From positions 55,080-119,079 of the forward strand of contig CALUOQ010000009.1 of assembly GCA_944322325.1 (NCBI GenBank): a DNA stretch of 64,000 bases, in the 5' to 3' direction. The translations under genes were made by a program, and so were the position numbers. Below the pieces are notes generated by a model, which saw nothing but the letters and a program-made list of their open reading frames with translations, did not search any database and was not told the origin of the DNA. This DNA is from an uncultured Alloprevotella sp. Lineage in GTDB: Bacteria > Bacteroidota > Bacteroidia > Bacteroidales > Bacteroidaceae. Positions 1-8,816 of the stretch are shown one piece after another. Positions within the stretch are counted from its first letter, which is position 1, and every line of letters starts with the position of its first letter.

Positions 1-369
1 CATCACCGGGCTGTCAGGTTCGGCCATAAGCTTGTCGCACGTTTCGACTGCGGCCTCTATCATCGGGACTGTCGAGGAAGACAGCGTCGGGAAGATTGCC
101 GTTGTACCGTGCTTCATGTGGGCGTCAACAGCTACACGGAAAGCCTCTTCCGTACCTTCCATGAAGTCGCGCCCGCCACCGCCGTGCACGTGCATTTCGA
201 TGCCGCCGGGCACCACGGCACAGCCCTTAGCGTCGATAGTCTCGACATCTTTCAGGGGAAGATTGGTGTTGATTACCTTAACGATTTTGTTGCCTTCGAC
301 AAGGACGGACCCTCCGTCCAGCCATCCCTGAGGCGTCAGGATGCGGCCATTTATAATCTGCTTCACCAT
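1..369 (-). CDS. nagA: N-acetylglucosamine-6-phosphate deacetylase, N-terminal part (runs off the window)
   Basis: The 123 codons visible on the minus strand open with MVKQIINGRILTPQGW and continue without a stop to the window edge, so the C-terminal two thirds are missing. The N-terminal small beta domain leads into the metal-binding motif HVHGGGG (H60, H62) that begins the amidohydrolase barrel of NagA, followed by the HGTTAIFPTLSSST segment typical of the family. The enzyme removes the acetyl group from GlcNAc-6-phosphate in the cytoplasm, giving glucosamine-6-phosphate for glycolysis or cell-wall synthesis. A perfect -7 box lies 35 bp upstream. Family identity is clear; residues that would confirm catalysis further along are outside the window. 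Confidence 0.9.
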   Translation of the reverse strand, partial: MVKQIINGRILTPQGWLDGGSVLVEGNKIVKVINTNLPLKDVETIDAKGCAVVPGGIEMHVHGGGGRDFMEGTEEAFRVAVDAHMKHGTTAIFPTLSSSTVPMIEAAVETCDKLMAEPDSPVM

Positions 370-404
370 ACGATTTATTTTTAGAGTGAATGTTTATCCG
401 ACCA

Positions 405-412
405 CAAATGTA
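405..412 (-). promoter_or_regulatory. -7 box for nagA
   Basis: Minus-strand TACATTTG matches the Bacteroidetes -7 consensus TAnnTTTG exactly. It predicts a start near 399 and a leader of about 30 nt before the nagA ATG. Confidence 0.6.
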
Positions 413-456
413 CATTTTTTTATCGTAAGCACAGGCGTACGAGCCGGCTTTCTACG

Positions 457-464
457 TATTTTTG
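457..464 (+). promoter_or_regulatory. -7 box for the porE-like operon, with an adjacent inverted repeat
   Basis: TATTTTTG fits TAnnTTTG. Directly after it lies the inverted repeat TGCAAC-aac-GTTGCA (463-477), which would overlap the transcription start and could be an operator. That role is a guess from position only. Confidence 0.5.
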
Positions 465-512
465 CAACAACGTTGCACAATAAAAATAGAGGGCTGCTGT
501 TTTTTCTTTAAG

Positions 513-2582
513 ATGAAGTCATTTTTCTCGCTATATATAATAATATGTGTCGGCGTAATGTCCTTGACCGCGTGCGGCAGTGCGGAAAAATCCCTTAAGC
601 GGGGTGACGCGGCGCTTGCCCTCGGTGAATACGCCGAAGCTGCCGAGCACTACAAACGGGCCTATGCCCGCACGCCGGCCCGCGAGCGGTTGAAACGCGG
701 CACCGTGGCCTACAAGCTGGGCGACGCGTACCGGCGCTTTGGCAACGCGGCCCGTGCTGTGGGTGCCTTCCGCAACGCCGAACGCTACGAGCGCACCGAC
801 AGCTTCACTTATCTGCGTCTGGGCGACGCCCAGCGCATCATGGGGGACTACAAGGGGGCCGAAAAAAGTTACCTAGCCTATCTCGAACAGCACCCGGGCG
901 ACTCTGCCGCACTGCTCGGCGTGAAAGCCAGTCGCCAGGCACCCGAACTGAAGAAAGCAGACTCGGCTTATACGGTAAAGGAAGCCAAACTGTTCAACGC
1001 TTATCGCGCCGACTACAGCCCGGCCCTGACGGGCGACAACAGCGATCAGATTTACTTCAGCACCACCCGCCCACAAGTGACCGGCGACGAGGAAAGCGGT
1101 ATCACCGGCATGATGCCCGGCGACATCTATTGGGCCAAGAAAGACGAAAAGGGGAACTGGCAACGCCCCGAACCCGTAGAGGGTGAGCTCAATACGGCAT
1201 ACGACGAAGGTGCCTGCTCGTTCTCGCCCGACGGTAAGACCATGTTCCTCACCGTATGCCGTACCGACCCGCAGTATCCGCGCATGGCCGAGATATGGAC
1301 GTCAGCGCGGACTGACGCCGCGTGGGCCAAGCCGCAACAGTTGAAAATCACGGCGGACACGCTGTCTTCCTACGCGCACCCCGCGCTTTCACCCGACAGC
1401 CGATGGCTTTACTTCACGTCGGACATGCCGGGTGGGATGGGCGGACTCGACCTTTGGCGCGCCCGTTACGACGGCCACGGCATTGGCATTGTGGAAAATC
1501 TCGGGCCGGACATCAATACCGCGGGCAACGAAATGTTTCCTGCTTTCCGCCCGACGGGTGAGCTCTACTTCTCCTCCGACGGCCGCGGCGGCATGGGCGG
1601 ACTCGACCTCTACTATGCCGTCGAGGACACCCTCGCCAAGCGCTGGCACGTCACCCACCTGCCTGCTCCCATGAACTCCAACGGCGACGATTTCGGAATT
1701 ACGTTTGACGGCCTGCACAATCGTGGCTACTTCTCGTCGAGCCGCACCACAGGCGGGCGCGGATGGGATAAAATTTTTGAGTTCTCCTATCCCGAAGTGC
1801 TACAGACGGTAAAAGGATGGGTGTACGAGCAGGACGGTTACGAACTGCCGCAAGCTCTCGTCTATATGGTCGGGAACGACGGAACCTACCTCAAGCTGAC
1901 GCCCCTGAGCGACGGCTCGTTCGAGCAGCCCGTAAAACCCGGCGTCGACTACGTCTTTCTCGCCACGTGCGAGGGTTATCTGAACTATCGCAATGACCTG
2001 CGTCCCGACAGCACAGCCGAGAGCCATCAGTACGTGCTTCAGTTCCCCTTGCCGTCGATATCGGCGCCCGTACTGGTGCGCAACGTGTTCTACGAGTTCG
2101 ACCGCGCTGACATCACGCCGGCTTCGGAGGATGCACTCAACCGGCTCGTCACGCTGCTCAACGAGAACCCGAACGTGACCATAGAACTCAGCGCACACTG
2201 TGACTACCGCGGTAACGATGACTATAACGAACGTCTCTCGCAGCGGCGCGCCGAGAGTGTCGTGCGTTACCTGACGGAACACGGCATCACCGCCGACCGC
2301 CTCACGGCCAAGGGTTACGGCGAGAAGCAGCCCAAAACGGTGACCAAACGCCTGGCCGAGATTTACCCCTTCCTGCACGAAAACGACACACTCACCGAAC
2401 CGTATATCCTGAGACTGCCTCCCGAACAACAGGAAACCTGCAACGCACTCAACCGCCGCACGGAGTTCCGCGTACTCCGCACCACGTACGGCCTGTTCGA
2501 CGAGAAAGGACGCCTGAAAGTCGACGCACTGAAACCGAAAACCCCGGAAGAGCCTTCCGAAGACAACGTTATCATTGAGTAA
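513..2582 (+). CDS. PorE-like T9SS outer-membrane lipoprotein (TPR, propeller, OmpA-like)
   Basis: 689 residues from the ATG at 513, chosen because it gives a clean lipoprotein signal peptide with lipobox SLTAC (Cys21); an upstream in-frame start at 462 would bury it and overlap the promoter. Domains in order: TPR helices (about 25-150), a beta-propeller of PD40-type blades with repeated SPDG/YFSS motifs (about 165-435), a carboxypeptidase-regulatory-like fold (about 440-520), and an OmpA-C peptidoglycan-binding domain (about 535-680; FYEFDRADI and RRAESVVRYL). This is the architecture described for PorE (PG1058) of Porphyromonas gingivalis, a T9SS component linking the outer membrane to peptidoglycan. 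The next gene starts 2 bp after the stop, so the two are co-transcribed. Other OmpA/PD40 lipoproteins share parts of the layout, so orthology is likely rather than proven. Confidence 0.75.
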   Translation: MKSFFSLYIIICVGVMSLTACGSAEKSLKRGDAALALGEYAEAAEHYKRAYARTPARERLKRGTVAYKLGDAYRRFGNAARAVGAFRNAERYERTDSFTYLRLGDAQRIMGDYKGAEKSYLAYLEQHPGDSAALLGVKASRQAPELKKADSAYTVKEAKLFNAYRADYSPALTGDNSDQIYFSTTRPQVTGDEESGITGMMPGDIYWAKKDEKGNWQRPEPVEGELNTAYDEGACSFSPDGKTMFLTVCRTDPQYPRMAEIWTSARTDAAWAKPQQLKITADTLSSYAHPALSPDSRWLYFTSDMPGGMGGLDLWRARYDGHGIGIVENLGPDINTAGNEMFPAFRPTGELYFSSDGRGGMGGLDLYYAVEDTLAKRWHVTHLPAPMNSNGDDFGITFDGLHNRGYFSSSRTTGGRGWDKIFEFSYPEVLQTVKGWVYEQDGYELPQALVYMVGNDGTYLKLTPLSDGSFEQPVKPGVDYVFLATCEGYLNYRNDLRPDSTAESHQYVLQFPLPSISAPVLVRNVFYEFDRADITPASEDALNRLVTLLNENPNVTIELSAHCDYRGNDDYNERLSQRRAESVVRYLTEHGITADRLTAKGYGEKQPKTVTKRLAEIYPFLHENDTLTEPYILRLPPEQQETCNALNRRTEFRVLRTTYGLFDEKGRLKVDALKPKTPEEPSEDNVIIE

Positions 2583-2584
2583 GA

Positions 2585-5560
2585 ATGAGCCGAATACCTG
2601 ACCTTAAAGCCCTTGTGTTGCGCGACACTCCGTTTGCGCAGCTCATGAATAAACGCATTTACAACGTGTTGCTCATTGCGACGAAGTACGACGCCTTCAT
2701 GCTGGAGGATGACGGCCGCGTGGACGAGCAAATCTTCAACGAGTACGCCGCCCTCGGCCTCCGCTATCCGCCCCGCTTCACCCAAGTCACGTCCGAGGAA
2801 GAGGCGCTGGCCGAACTCGCCGACCGCAACTTCGAGCTGGTCATCGTGATGCCCAACATGGACAACCGCGACATCTTTGCGGCTGCCGGCGAAATCAAAC
2901 AGCGCTATCCGCATATTCCCATCGTTGTCCTGACGCCCTTTTCGCGCGAGGTGAGCAAGCGCGTGGCCAATGAGGACCTCTCGGCCATCGACTACATTTT
3001 CTCGTGGCTTGGAAATTCCGAATTACTCCTTGCCATCATCAAGCTGGTCGAAGACAATTGGAACGCCCCCGACGATACGGCCTCCGTGGGCGTACAAATC
3101 GTACTCCTGGTCGAGGACTCGATACGTTTCTACTCCTCTGCGCTTCCTCATCTCTACAAGGTGGTGCTCGAGCAAAGCTATGAATTTTCGAAAGAGGCGC
3201 TCAATGACCACTTGAAAACCCTCCGTATGCGCGGTCGCCCCAAGATTATGCTGGCCCGTACCTACGAGGAAGCCCTCGAGCTCTACGACCGTTACAAGGA
3301 CTACATGCTGGGCATCGTGTCGGACATGAGTTTCGTACGCGAGGGACAAAAGGACCCGCTGGCCGGCTACCGCTTCGCACGGTATGTAAAGGACATCGAC
3401 GAGAACCTGCCGATTATTCTCGAATCCAGCGAGGCTGCCAACTGCAAGTATGCCGACGAGCTGGGCGCCTCCTTCATCAACAAAAACGCCAAAAGCTATC
3501 CGCAGGACCTGCGCCGCCACATCATGGAGCGCTTCGGCTTCGGCGATTTCGTCATCATCAATCCGGCCGACGGGCACGAGGTGGCGCGCATACGGACGCT
3601 GAAAGACTTGCAACGAAAGATATACCAGATACCCGACGCGTCGCTCCGCTACCACCTGTCACACAACCACTTCTCGCGGTTCTTCTACTCGCGGGCCATG
3701 TTCCCGCCGGCCGCCATTCTGCGCAAGGTCGACGTAAACGACTACAAGGACATGCACGAGGCGCGCGACCTGATATTCAACCTCATCGTAGAGTACCGGC
3801 GCATGAAGAATGCCGGCGTCGTGGCCATCTACCAGAAAGACCGCTTCGATGAGTACAGCAATTTTGCCCGCATCGGCAACGGTTCGCTCGGAGGCAAGGG
3901 GCGCGGCCTCGCCTTCATGGGTACGATGGTCAAGCGCTACCCCAAGCTCGAGAGCGAGGGCTTCTCCGTAAACATCCCCAAGACTGTGGTCATCTGCACC
4001 GACATCTTCGACGAGTTCATGGAGACTAACAATCTCTATCCCGTCGCCCTGAGCGACGCCAGCGACGAGGAAATCCTTGCCCGCTTCGAGGAGGGCAACC
4101 TGCCCGGCCGCGTGCTCGACGACCTGCTTGCCCTTTTCGATGTGACCCACGCCCCCATCGCCGTGCGCTCATCCAGCTTGCTCGAGGACTCCCACTATCA
4201 GCCCTTTGCCGGCATTTATTCCACGTACATGGTGCCCCATCTCGACGACCGCCACGAGATGCTCCGCCTCCTGCGCAATGCCATCAAGGCCGTCTACGCC
4301 TCGGTGTTCTACCGCGACAGCAAGGCTTACCTGACGGCGACGCAGAACCTCATCGACCAGGAGAAGATGGCCATCGTGTTACAGGAGGTGGTCGGCACGG
4401 CCTACGGCGACCGATTTTATCCGACTCTCTCGGGCGTGGCGCGGTCGTTGAACTTCTATCCTATAGGCGACGAAAAGGCGGAAGACGGCATCGCCCATAT
4501 CGCCCTCGGCTTGGGGAAATACATTGTCGACGGCGGGCTCACGCTGCGCTTCTCTCCGCGTCATCCTCACCACGTCCTACAGACCAGTACCACCGATATG
4601 GCCTTGCGCGAGACCCAGACGCGCTTCTACGCCCTCGACCTGAAAAATGCGGCCACCGACTTCCAGACCGACGACGCCTTCAACCTGCTCCGTCTCGGTC
4701 TCAAGGAGGCCGACGCCGACGGTGCCCTTCGCCTCATCAGTTCCACGTACGACCCCTACGACCAAGTGATTTACGAAGGCTACTATCCCGGTGGCCGAAA
4801 GGTCATTTCGTTCGTCAACATCCTGGAGCACGGCGTCTTCCCGCTGTCCGAGACCATCGACCGCCTGCTCCACATCGGCACGCGCGAAATGGGCCGCCCC
4901 GTCGAAATAGAGTTTGCCATGAACATCGCGCCGGGCGGAAAAACGGCCAGCTTCTATTTGCTACAGATCCGCCCTATCGTGGACAACAAGGAAACGGTCG
5001 ACGAGGACCTCTCGCTCATCGACCCGGCCGACACTATCGTCTCGACGCACGGCGCCCTCGGCAACGGCATCGTCACCGACGTGGCCGATGTCGTCTACGT
5101 GCGCAGCCAGGCCTTCAGCGCCTCCAACAACCAGCTCATCGCTTACGACATTGACAAGCTCAACCGCCTGCTCACCGAGGAGGGCCGCGGCTACGTCCTC
5201 GTAGGTCCCGGACGCTGGGGAAGCAGCGACCCCTGGTTGGGCATCCCCGTGAAGTGGCCTCACATCAGCGGTGCGCGCGTCATTGTCGAATGCGGTCTCG
5301 AGAACTACCGCATCGACCCCAGCCAAGGCACCCACTTTTTTCAGAACCTCACCTCCTTTGGCGTCGGTTACTTCACGATTAATCCCTTCAAGGGCGACGG
5401 CTCGTTCGACGAGGCTTGGCTCAACGCCCTCCCCGCCGAACACGAGACGCCCTATCTGCGCCACGTGCGTCTGTCCGCCCCTTGTGTCATCAAGATGGAC
5501 GGCCACCACTCACTTGGCGTCGTCATGAAACCCGCAACGTCAACCCCAGCCCGACCATGA
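2585..5560 (+). CDS. Receiver-like / PPDK_N ATP-binding fusion protein
   Basis: 991 residues. An N-terminal receiver-like fold (about 25-160) lacks the phospho-acceptor Asp (FELVIVMPNM where FxLVxxD is expected). A second receiver (about 170-320) keeps the acidic pocket (E177, D178), the acceptor Asp (D247), S281/S282 and K300. From about 430 comes a pyruvate-phosphate-dikinase N-terminal ATP-grasp domain (GSLGGKGRG, RSSSLLEDS, ending FYLLQIRPI), then about 190 residues with VGPGRWGSSDPWLG that I do not recognise. There is no swivelling phosphohistidine domain and no PEP-binding barrel, so it cannot be a complete PEP synthase although such proteins are often given that name. It sits between the porE-like gene (2-bp gap) and the HD gene (ATGA overlap). 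Cytoplasmic; substrate unknown. Confidence 0.8.
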   Translation: MSRIPDLKALVLRDTPFAQLMNKRIYNVLLIATKYDAFMLEDDGRVDEQIFNEYAALGLRYPPRFTQVTSEEEALAELADRNFELVIVMPNMDNRDIFAAAGEIKQRYPHIPIVVLTPFSREVSKRVANEDLSAIDYIFSWLGNSELLLAIIKLVEDNWNAPDDTASVGVQIVLLVEDSIRFYSSALPHLYKVVLEQSYEFSKEALNDHLKTLRMRGRPKIMLARTYEEALELYDRYKDYMLGIVSDMSFVREGQKDPLAGYRFARYVKDIDENLPIILESSEAANCKYADELGASFINKNAKSYPQDLRRHIMERFGFGDFVIINPADGHEVARIRTLKDLQRKIYQIPDASLRYHLSHNHFSRFFYSRAMFPPAAILRKVDVNDYKDMHEARDLIFNLIVEYRRMKNAGVVAIYQKDRFDEYSNFARIGNGSLGGKGRGLAFMGTMVKRYPKLESEGFSVNIPKTVVICTDIFDEFMETNNLYPVALSDASDEEILARFEEGNLPGRVLDDLLALFDVTHAPIAVRSSSLLEDSHYQPFAGIYSTYMVPHLDDRHEMLRLLRNAIKAVYASVFYRDSKAYLTATQNLIDQEKMAIVLQEVVGTAYGDRFYPTLSGVARSLNFYPIGDEKAEDGIAHIALGLGKYIVDGGLTLRFSPRHPHHVLQTSTTDMALRETQTRFYALDLKNAATDFQTDDAFNLLRLGLKEADADGALRLISSTYDPYDQVIYEGYYPGGRKVISFVNILEHGVFPLSETIDRLLHIGTREMGRPVEIEFAMNIAPGGKTASFYLLQIRPIVDNKETVDEDLSLIDPADTIVSTHGALGNGIVTDVADVVYVRSQAFSASNNQLIAYDIDKLNRLLTEEGRGYVLVGPGRWGSSDPWLGIPVKWPHISGARVIVECGLENYRIDPSQGTHFFQNLTSFGVGYFTINPFKGDGSFDEAWLNALPAEHETPYLRHVRLSAPCVIKMDGHHSLGVVMKPATSTPARP

Positions 5561-6195
5561 GCCCTGAGGAAATCACCCGCAACCGCGAAGCGTTTGAATC
5601 CTGCTGCCATCAATACATCCAGCGCAACGGCATCGATGCCCTGCTGGAGTACCTGAAGACCAAGACCGACTTCTTCGAGGCACCCAGCTCTACCAGTTTT
5701 CATCTCAACGAGCCGGGGGGACTTTGCCGCCACTCGCTCAACGTGTTCGAAACGCTCCTGACTCTTTACACCTCGCTGGTCGAACCGCGCATCGAGGACG
5801 GCACGTCGCCCTTCGCCGACACGGTCTCGACGGAAAGTATCGCCGTCGTCGCCTTGTTCCACGACGTTTGCAAGGCCAATACTTACCGCCCCACCGAACG
5901 CTGGAAAAAGGACGCCAACGGCCGGTGGATGAGCTATCCGGGCTACGAGGTGAACGACAGCTTCCCCTTCGGGCATGGCGAAAAGTCGTGCGTCGTCATC
6001 CATTGGTTCCTCCCGCTCAGACAGGAAGAGCTCCTCGCCATACGCTGGCACATGGGCATGTTCGAAATGCCGGACGCCGCATCCTCCACCCGCCGCTCCT
6101 ATCGCGCAGCCATGGAGCACAGCCCCTTGGTCAGCCTCCTGCAAGCTGCCGACCTCGTCGCCTCGAACTGCCTCGAGCGCACCACAAAGTACTGA
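5557..6195 (+). CDS. HD-domain phosphohydrolase
   Basis: 212 residues from the ATG at 5557, which overlaps the previous stop as ATGA and implies translational coupling. The HD metal ligands are in order: H59 (LCRHSLNVF), H102-D103 (FHDVCK), H140, H165 (RWHMG) and D199 (QAADLVAS). The family hydrolyses phosphate esters or nucleotides in the cytoplasm; the substrate cannot be read from sequence. Coupling to the receiver/ATP-binding protein suggests both act in one pathway, which is inference. A longer reading from 5416 only overlaps the upstream gene out of frame and is rejected. Transcription probably ends in the hairpin element that follows. Confidence 0.8.
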   Translation: MSPEEITRNREAFESCCHQYIQRNGIDALLEYLKTKTDFFEAPSSTSFHLNEPGGLCRHSLNVFETLLTLYTSLVEPRIEDGTSPFADTVSTESIAVVALFHDVCKANTYRPTERWKKDANGRWMSYPGYEVNDSFPFGHGEKSCVVIHWFLPLRQEELLAIRWHMGMFEMPDAASSTRRSYRAAMEHSPLVSLLQAADLVASNCLERTTKY

Positions 6196-6233
6196 CACGT
6201 CATCCCTGTTTTCCGGCGCCGTGCGATGGGAAA

Positions 6234-6313
6234 ACAAGTGTAGTTCCCGTTTTTCCTGTCGTAGTCCCAGAAAATTCTATCGCTACGACAGGATTTTCTG
6301 TCGTAGTACTTGT
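6234..6313. repeat. 21-bp-periodic intergenic element, copy 1 (80 bp)
   Basis: Bounded by ACAAGT and ACTTGT. Between them lie three 21-bp units starting at 6240, 6261 and 6282 plus an 11-bp end. Units begin GTAG or GCTA and end (C/T)TGTC or CTATC. The third unit forms a hairpin CTACGACAG-GATTTT-CTGTCGTAG (6283-6306). It sits between the convergent ends of the HD gene and rpsO. Confidence 0.8.
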
Positions 6314-6337
6314 CATTCCCGCGTCGGTACGGGGTCA

Positions 6338-6385
6338 CAAAAAAAAGCGGGCCGCCCGCGTTGCTCGAGGCAACGGGCGGCCCGC
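6338..6385 (-). terminator. Rho-independent terminator of rpsO
   Basis: Stem GCGGGCCGCCCG / CGGGCGGCCCGC (6347-6385) with an inner GTTGC/GCAAC stem. On the minus strand it is followed by a run of eight or more T. Confidence 0.85.
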
Positions 6386-6415
6386 CATGTAGTAACGGGC
6401 GTATGTCGTGAGGAC

Positions 6416-6685
6416 TTACTTACGCAGGCCGAGCGCCTTGACGATGGCGCGGTAGCGTTCGATGTCCTTACGCTTCAGATAGTTCAGCAGCGCGCGGCGC
6501 TTGCCGACAAGGCGAACGAGCGAGCGTTCAGTAACAGTATCTTTACGGTTCGCCTTCATGTGCTCCGTCAAATGGGATATACGGTAGGAAAACAGGGCAA
6601 CCTGGCTCTCAACCGAACCGGTGTCCTTGTTAGACGCACCGTACTGTCCAAAGATCTCTTCTTTCTTTTTAGGGTCTAAATACAT
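6416..6685 (-). CDS. rpsO: 30S ribosomal protein S15
   Basis: 89 residues, the usual S15 length. The body carries the family signature around HLTEHMKANRKD and LVGKRRALLNYLKRKD, ending ALGLRK. S15 binds the central domain of 16S rRNA early in 30S assembly. It is a single-gene unit: a -7 box at 6733-6740 and a strong terminator just after the stop. In other bacteria S15 represses its own translation through its leader; the leader here is about 42 nt, too short for me to assign such a structure. Confidence 0.97.
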   Translation of the reverse strand: MYLDPKKKEEIFGQYGASNKDTGSVESQVALFSYRISHLTEHMKANRKDTVTERSLVRLVGKRRALLNYLKRKDIERYRAIVKALGLRK

Positions 6686-6732
6686 AGCGTTAATTAATTG
6701 TACGATAAAGGTTCATGACGTTATTAGCGCGG

Positions 6733-6740
6733 CAAAGGTA
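6733..6740 (-). promoter_or_regulatory. -7 box for rpsO
   Basis: Minus-strand TACCTTTG, exact TAnnTTTG match, about 48 bp before the rpsO start codon. Confidence 0.65.
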
Positions 6741-6837
6741 CGAAGTTTTTCGATAACAGGGTGCAAAGCTGTGTATTTTTTATGAAATGCCGTCCTGGCA
6801 GGCCTGGCTATTGGCCTGAAGTTTTCTAAAAGTTTCG

Positions 6838-6845
6838 TAACTTTG
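6838..6845 (+). promoter_or_regulatory. -7 box for typA
   Basis: TAACTTTG, exact match, 24 bp before the typA ATG at 6870. It also explains why the TTG at 6843 is not the start codon. Confidence 0.65.
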
Positions 6846-6869
6846 CACGCCGAAATACTACCCTTTCTT

Positions 6870-8666
6870 ATGCAGGACATCCGTAACATTGCTATCATTG
6901 CCCACGTCGACCACGGTAAGACTACGCTCGTGGACAAGATGCTTCTGGCCGGCCACCTCTTCCGTACGAACCAGCAGGCTGGCGACCTTATTCTCGACAA
7001 CAACGACTTGGAGCGCGAACGCGGCATCACGATTCTCTCCAAGAACGTGTCTATTAATTATAAAGGAGTAAAAATCAACATCATCGACACTCCGGGCCAC
7101 TCGGACTTCGGCGGCGAGGTGGAGCGTGTGCTCAACATGGCCGACGGCTGCATCCTGCTCGTCGACGCCTTCGAGGGCCCCATGCCGCAAACCCGCTTTG
7201 TGCTCCAGAAAGCACTTCAGATTGGCTTGAAGCCCATCGTTGTCGTCAACAAGGTCGACAAACCCAACTGCCGTCCCGAGGAGGTTTACGAGATGGCTTT
7301 CGACCTGATGTGCGCCCTCGATGCGACTGAGGACCAGCTCGACTTTCCTGTCGTCTACGGCTCGGCCAAAAGCGGATGGATGGGTGAGGACTGGCAGCAG
7401 CCGACCTCGGACATCACCTACCTGCTCGACAAAATCATCGAAGTGATTCCCGCGCCCCGCCAACTGGAGGGAACGCCGCAGATGCTTATCACGTCGCTCG
7501 ACTACTCGAACTACACGGGCCGCATCGCTGTGGGCCGCGTTCACCGCGGCACGCTGCGCGAGGGCATGACCGTGACCATCGCCCACCGCGACGGAACCAT
7601 GGAAAAAACCAAAATCAAGGAACTCGACGTCTTTGAGGGAATGGGACGTACCAAAACGCAGGAAGTCAGCAGCGGCGACATCTGTGCCGTCGTGGGACTG
7701 GACCACTTCGAAATCGGCGACACCATCTGCGACGCCGAAGCGCCCGAAGCCCTGCCGCCTATCGCCATCGATGAGCCCACCATGAGTATGCTCTTCACCA
7801 TTAACGACTCGCCTTTCTTCGGCAAGGAAGGAAAATACTGCACCTCCCGCCACATCAACGACCGCCTCGAAAAAGAACTCGAAAAGAACCTAGCCCTGCG
7901 CGTGCGGGCCGAGGACGAAAACCGCTGGGTGGTATCGGGACGCGGCGTGTTGCACCTCTCGGTACTCATAGAGACCATGCGGCGCGAGGGATATGAGTTA
8001 CAGGTCGGGCAACCGCAAGTCATTTACAAAACCATAGACGGCGTGCGCTGCGAACCTATCGAAGAACTCACCATCAACGTACCCGAAGAATTTTCCAGCA
8101 AAATGATCGACATGGTGACGCGGCGCAAAGGCGAACTCACCTCGATGGAAAGCCGCGGAGACCGCGTCGACATCGAGTTCGACATCCCCTCGCGCGGCAT
8201 CATCGGACTGCGCACCAACGTGCTCACCGCCAGTCAGGGCGAAGCTATCATGGCGCACCGCTTCAAGGAATATCAGCCCTACAAAGGCGACATCCAGCGA
8301 CGCTCCAACGGCTCCATGATTGCCCTTGAGAGCGGCACGTCGTTCGCCTACGCCATCGACCACCTGCAGGACCGCGGCAAATTCTTCATCTCGCCGGGCG
8401 ACGAAGTCTACGCCGGACAGGTCGTGGGCGAGCATGTACACGAAAACGACCTCGTCGTCAACGTGACGAAAGCCAAGCAGCTCACCAACATGCGCGCCAG
8501 CGGCGCCGACGACAAGGCCCGCATCATCCCGCCCGTCATCTTCTCCCTCGAAGAAGCGCTGGAGTACATCAAGGAAGACGAGTACGTCGAAGTAACGCCC
8601 AAGAGTATGCGTATGCGCAAGGTCATCCTCGACCACAACGCCCGCAAGCGCGCCGGCCGCGACTGA
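6870..8666 (+). CDS. typA: Ribosome-associated translational GTPase TypA/BipA
   Basis: 598 residues from ATG 6870 ([20 protein letters not shown]). The G domain has G1 AHVDHGKT, a switch-I RGITI, G3 [12 protein letters not shown]4 NKVDKP and G5 GSAKSGW. It is followed by domain II, two EF-G-like alpha/beta domains ([14 protein letters not shown]..., [13 protein letters not shown]) and the TypA-specific C-terminal domain ending in [10 protein letters not shown]. Full length for the family. TypA acts on ribosomes in stress and in large-subunit assembly. It has its own promoter and is followed by a long hairpin. The upstream TTG extension lies inside the promoter and is rejected. Confidence 0.96.
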   Translation: MQDIRNIAIIAHVDHGKTTLVDKMLLAGHLFRTNQQAGDLILDNNDLERERGITILSKNVSINYKGVKINIIDTPGHSDFGGEVERVLNMADGCILLVDAFEGPMPQTRFVLQKALQIGLKPIVVVNKVDKPNCRPEEVYEMAFDLMCALDATEDQLDFPVVYGSAKSGWMGEDWQQPTSDITYLLDKIIEVIPAPRQLEGTPQMLITSLDYSNYTGRIAVGRVHRGTLREGMTVTIAHRDGTMEKTKIKELDVFEGMGRTKTQEVSSGDICAVVGLDHFEIGDTICDAEAPEALPPIAIDEPTMSMLFTINDSPFFGKEGKYCTSRHINDRLEKELEKNLALRVRAEDENRWVVSGRGVLHLSVLIETMRREGYELQVGQPQVIYKTIDGVRCEPIEELTINVPEEFSSKMIDMVTRRKGELTSMESRGDRVDIEFDIPSRGIIGLRTNVLTASQGEAIMAHRFKEYQPYKGDIQRRSNGSMIALESGTSFAYAIDHLQDRGKFFISPGDEVYAGQVVGEHVHENDLVVNVTKAKQLTNMRASGADDKARIIPPVIFSLEEALEYIKEDEYVEVTPKSMRMRKVILDHNARKRAGRD

Positions 8667-8696
8667 GCTTGCCTTAATCAGCGTAATATATAACTG

Positions 8697-8750
8697 AATC
8701 ACCAATCCGGAGTATTCCTAATGGAACTAACCGGATTGGTGATTTCGTTT
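8697..8750 (+). terminator. Long hairpin between typA and the converging permease gene
   Basis: AATCACCAATCCGG (8697-8710) pairs perfectly with CCGGATTGGTGATT (8731-8744), a 14-bp stem with a 20-nt loop that can fold further (TTCC/GGAA). It is followed by TCGTTT, a weak T tract. It is likely a terminator for typA and perhaps for the opposite strand. Confidence 0.55.
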
Positions 8751-8816
8751 AGATAAGATCCTGTTTTCGCAGAGATAGCGACAGTTCCTTACGTTTCAAC
8801 CCTACGGACAATCAAT

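Noticed and set aside
2585-5560. Reading this gene as phosphoenolpyruvate synthase
   Set aside because: Only the ATP-grasp domain is present. The phosphohistidine domain and PEP-binding barrel are missing, and receivers occupy the N-terminus.
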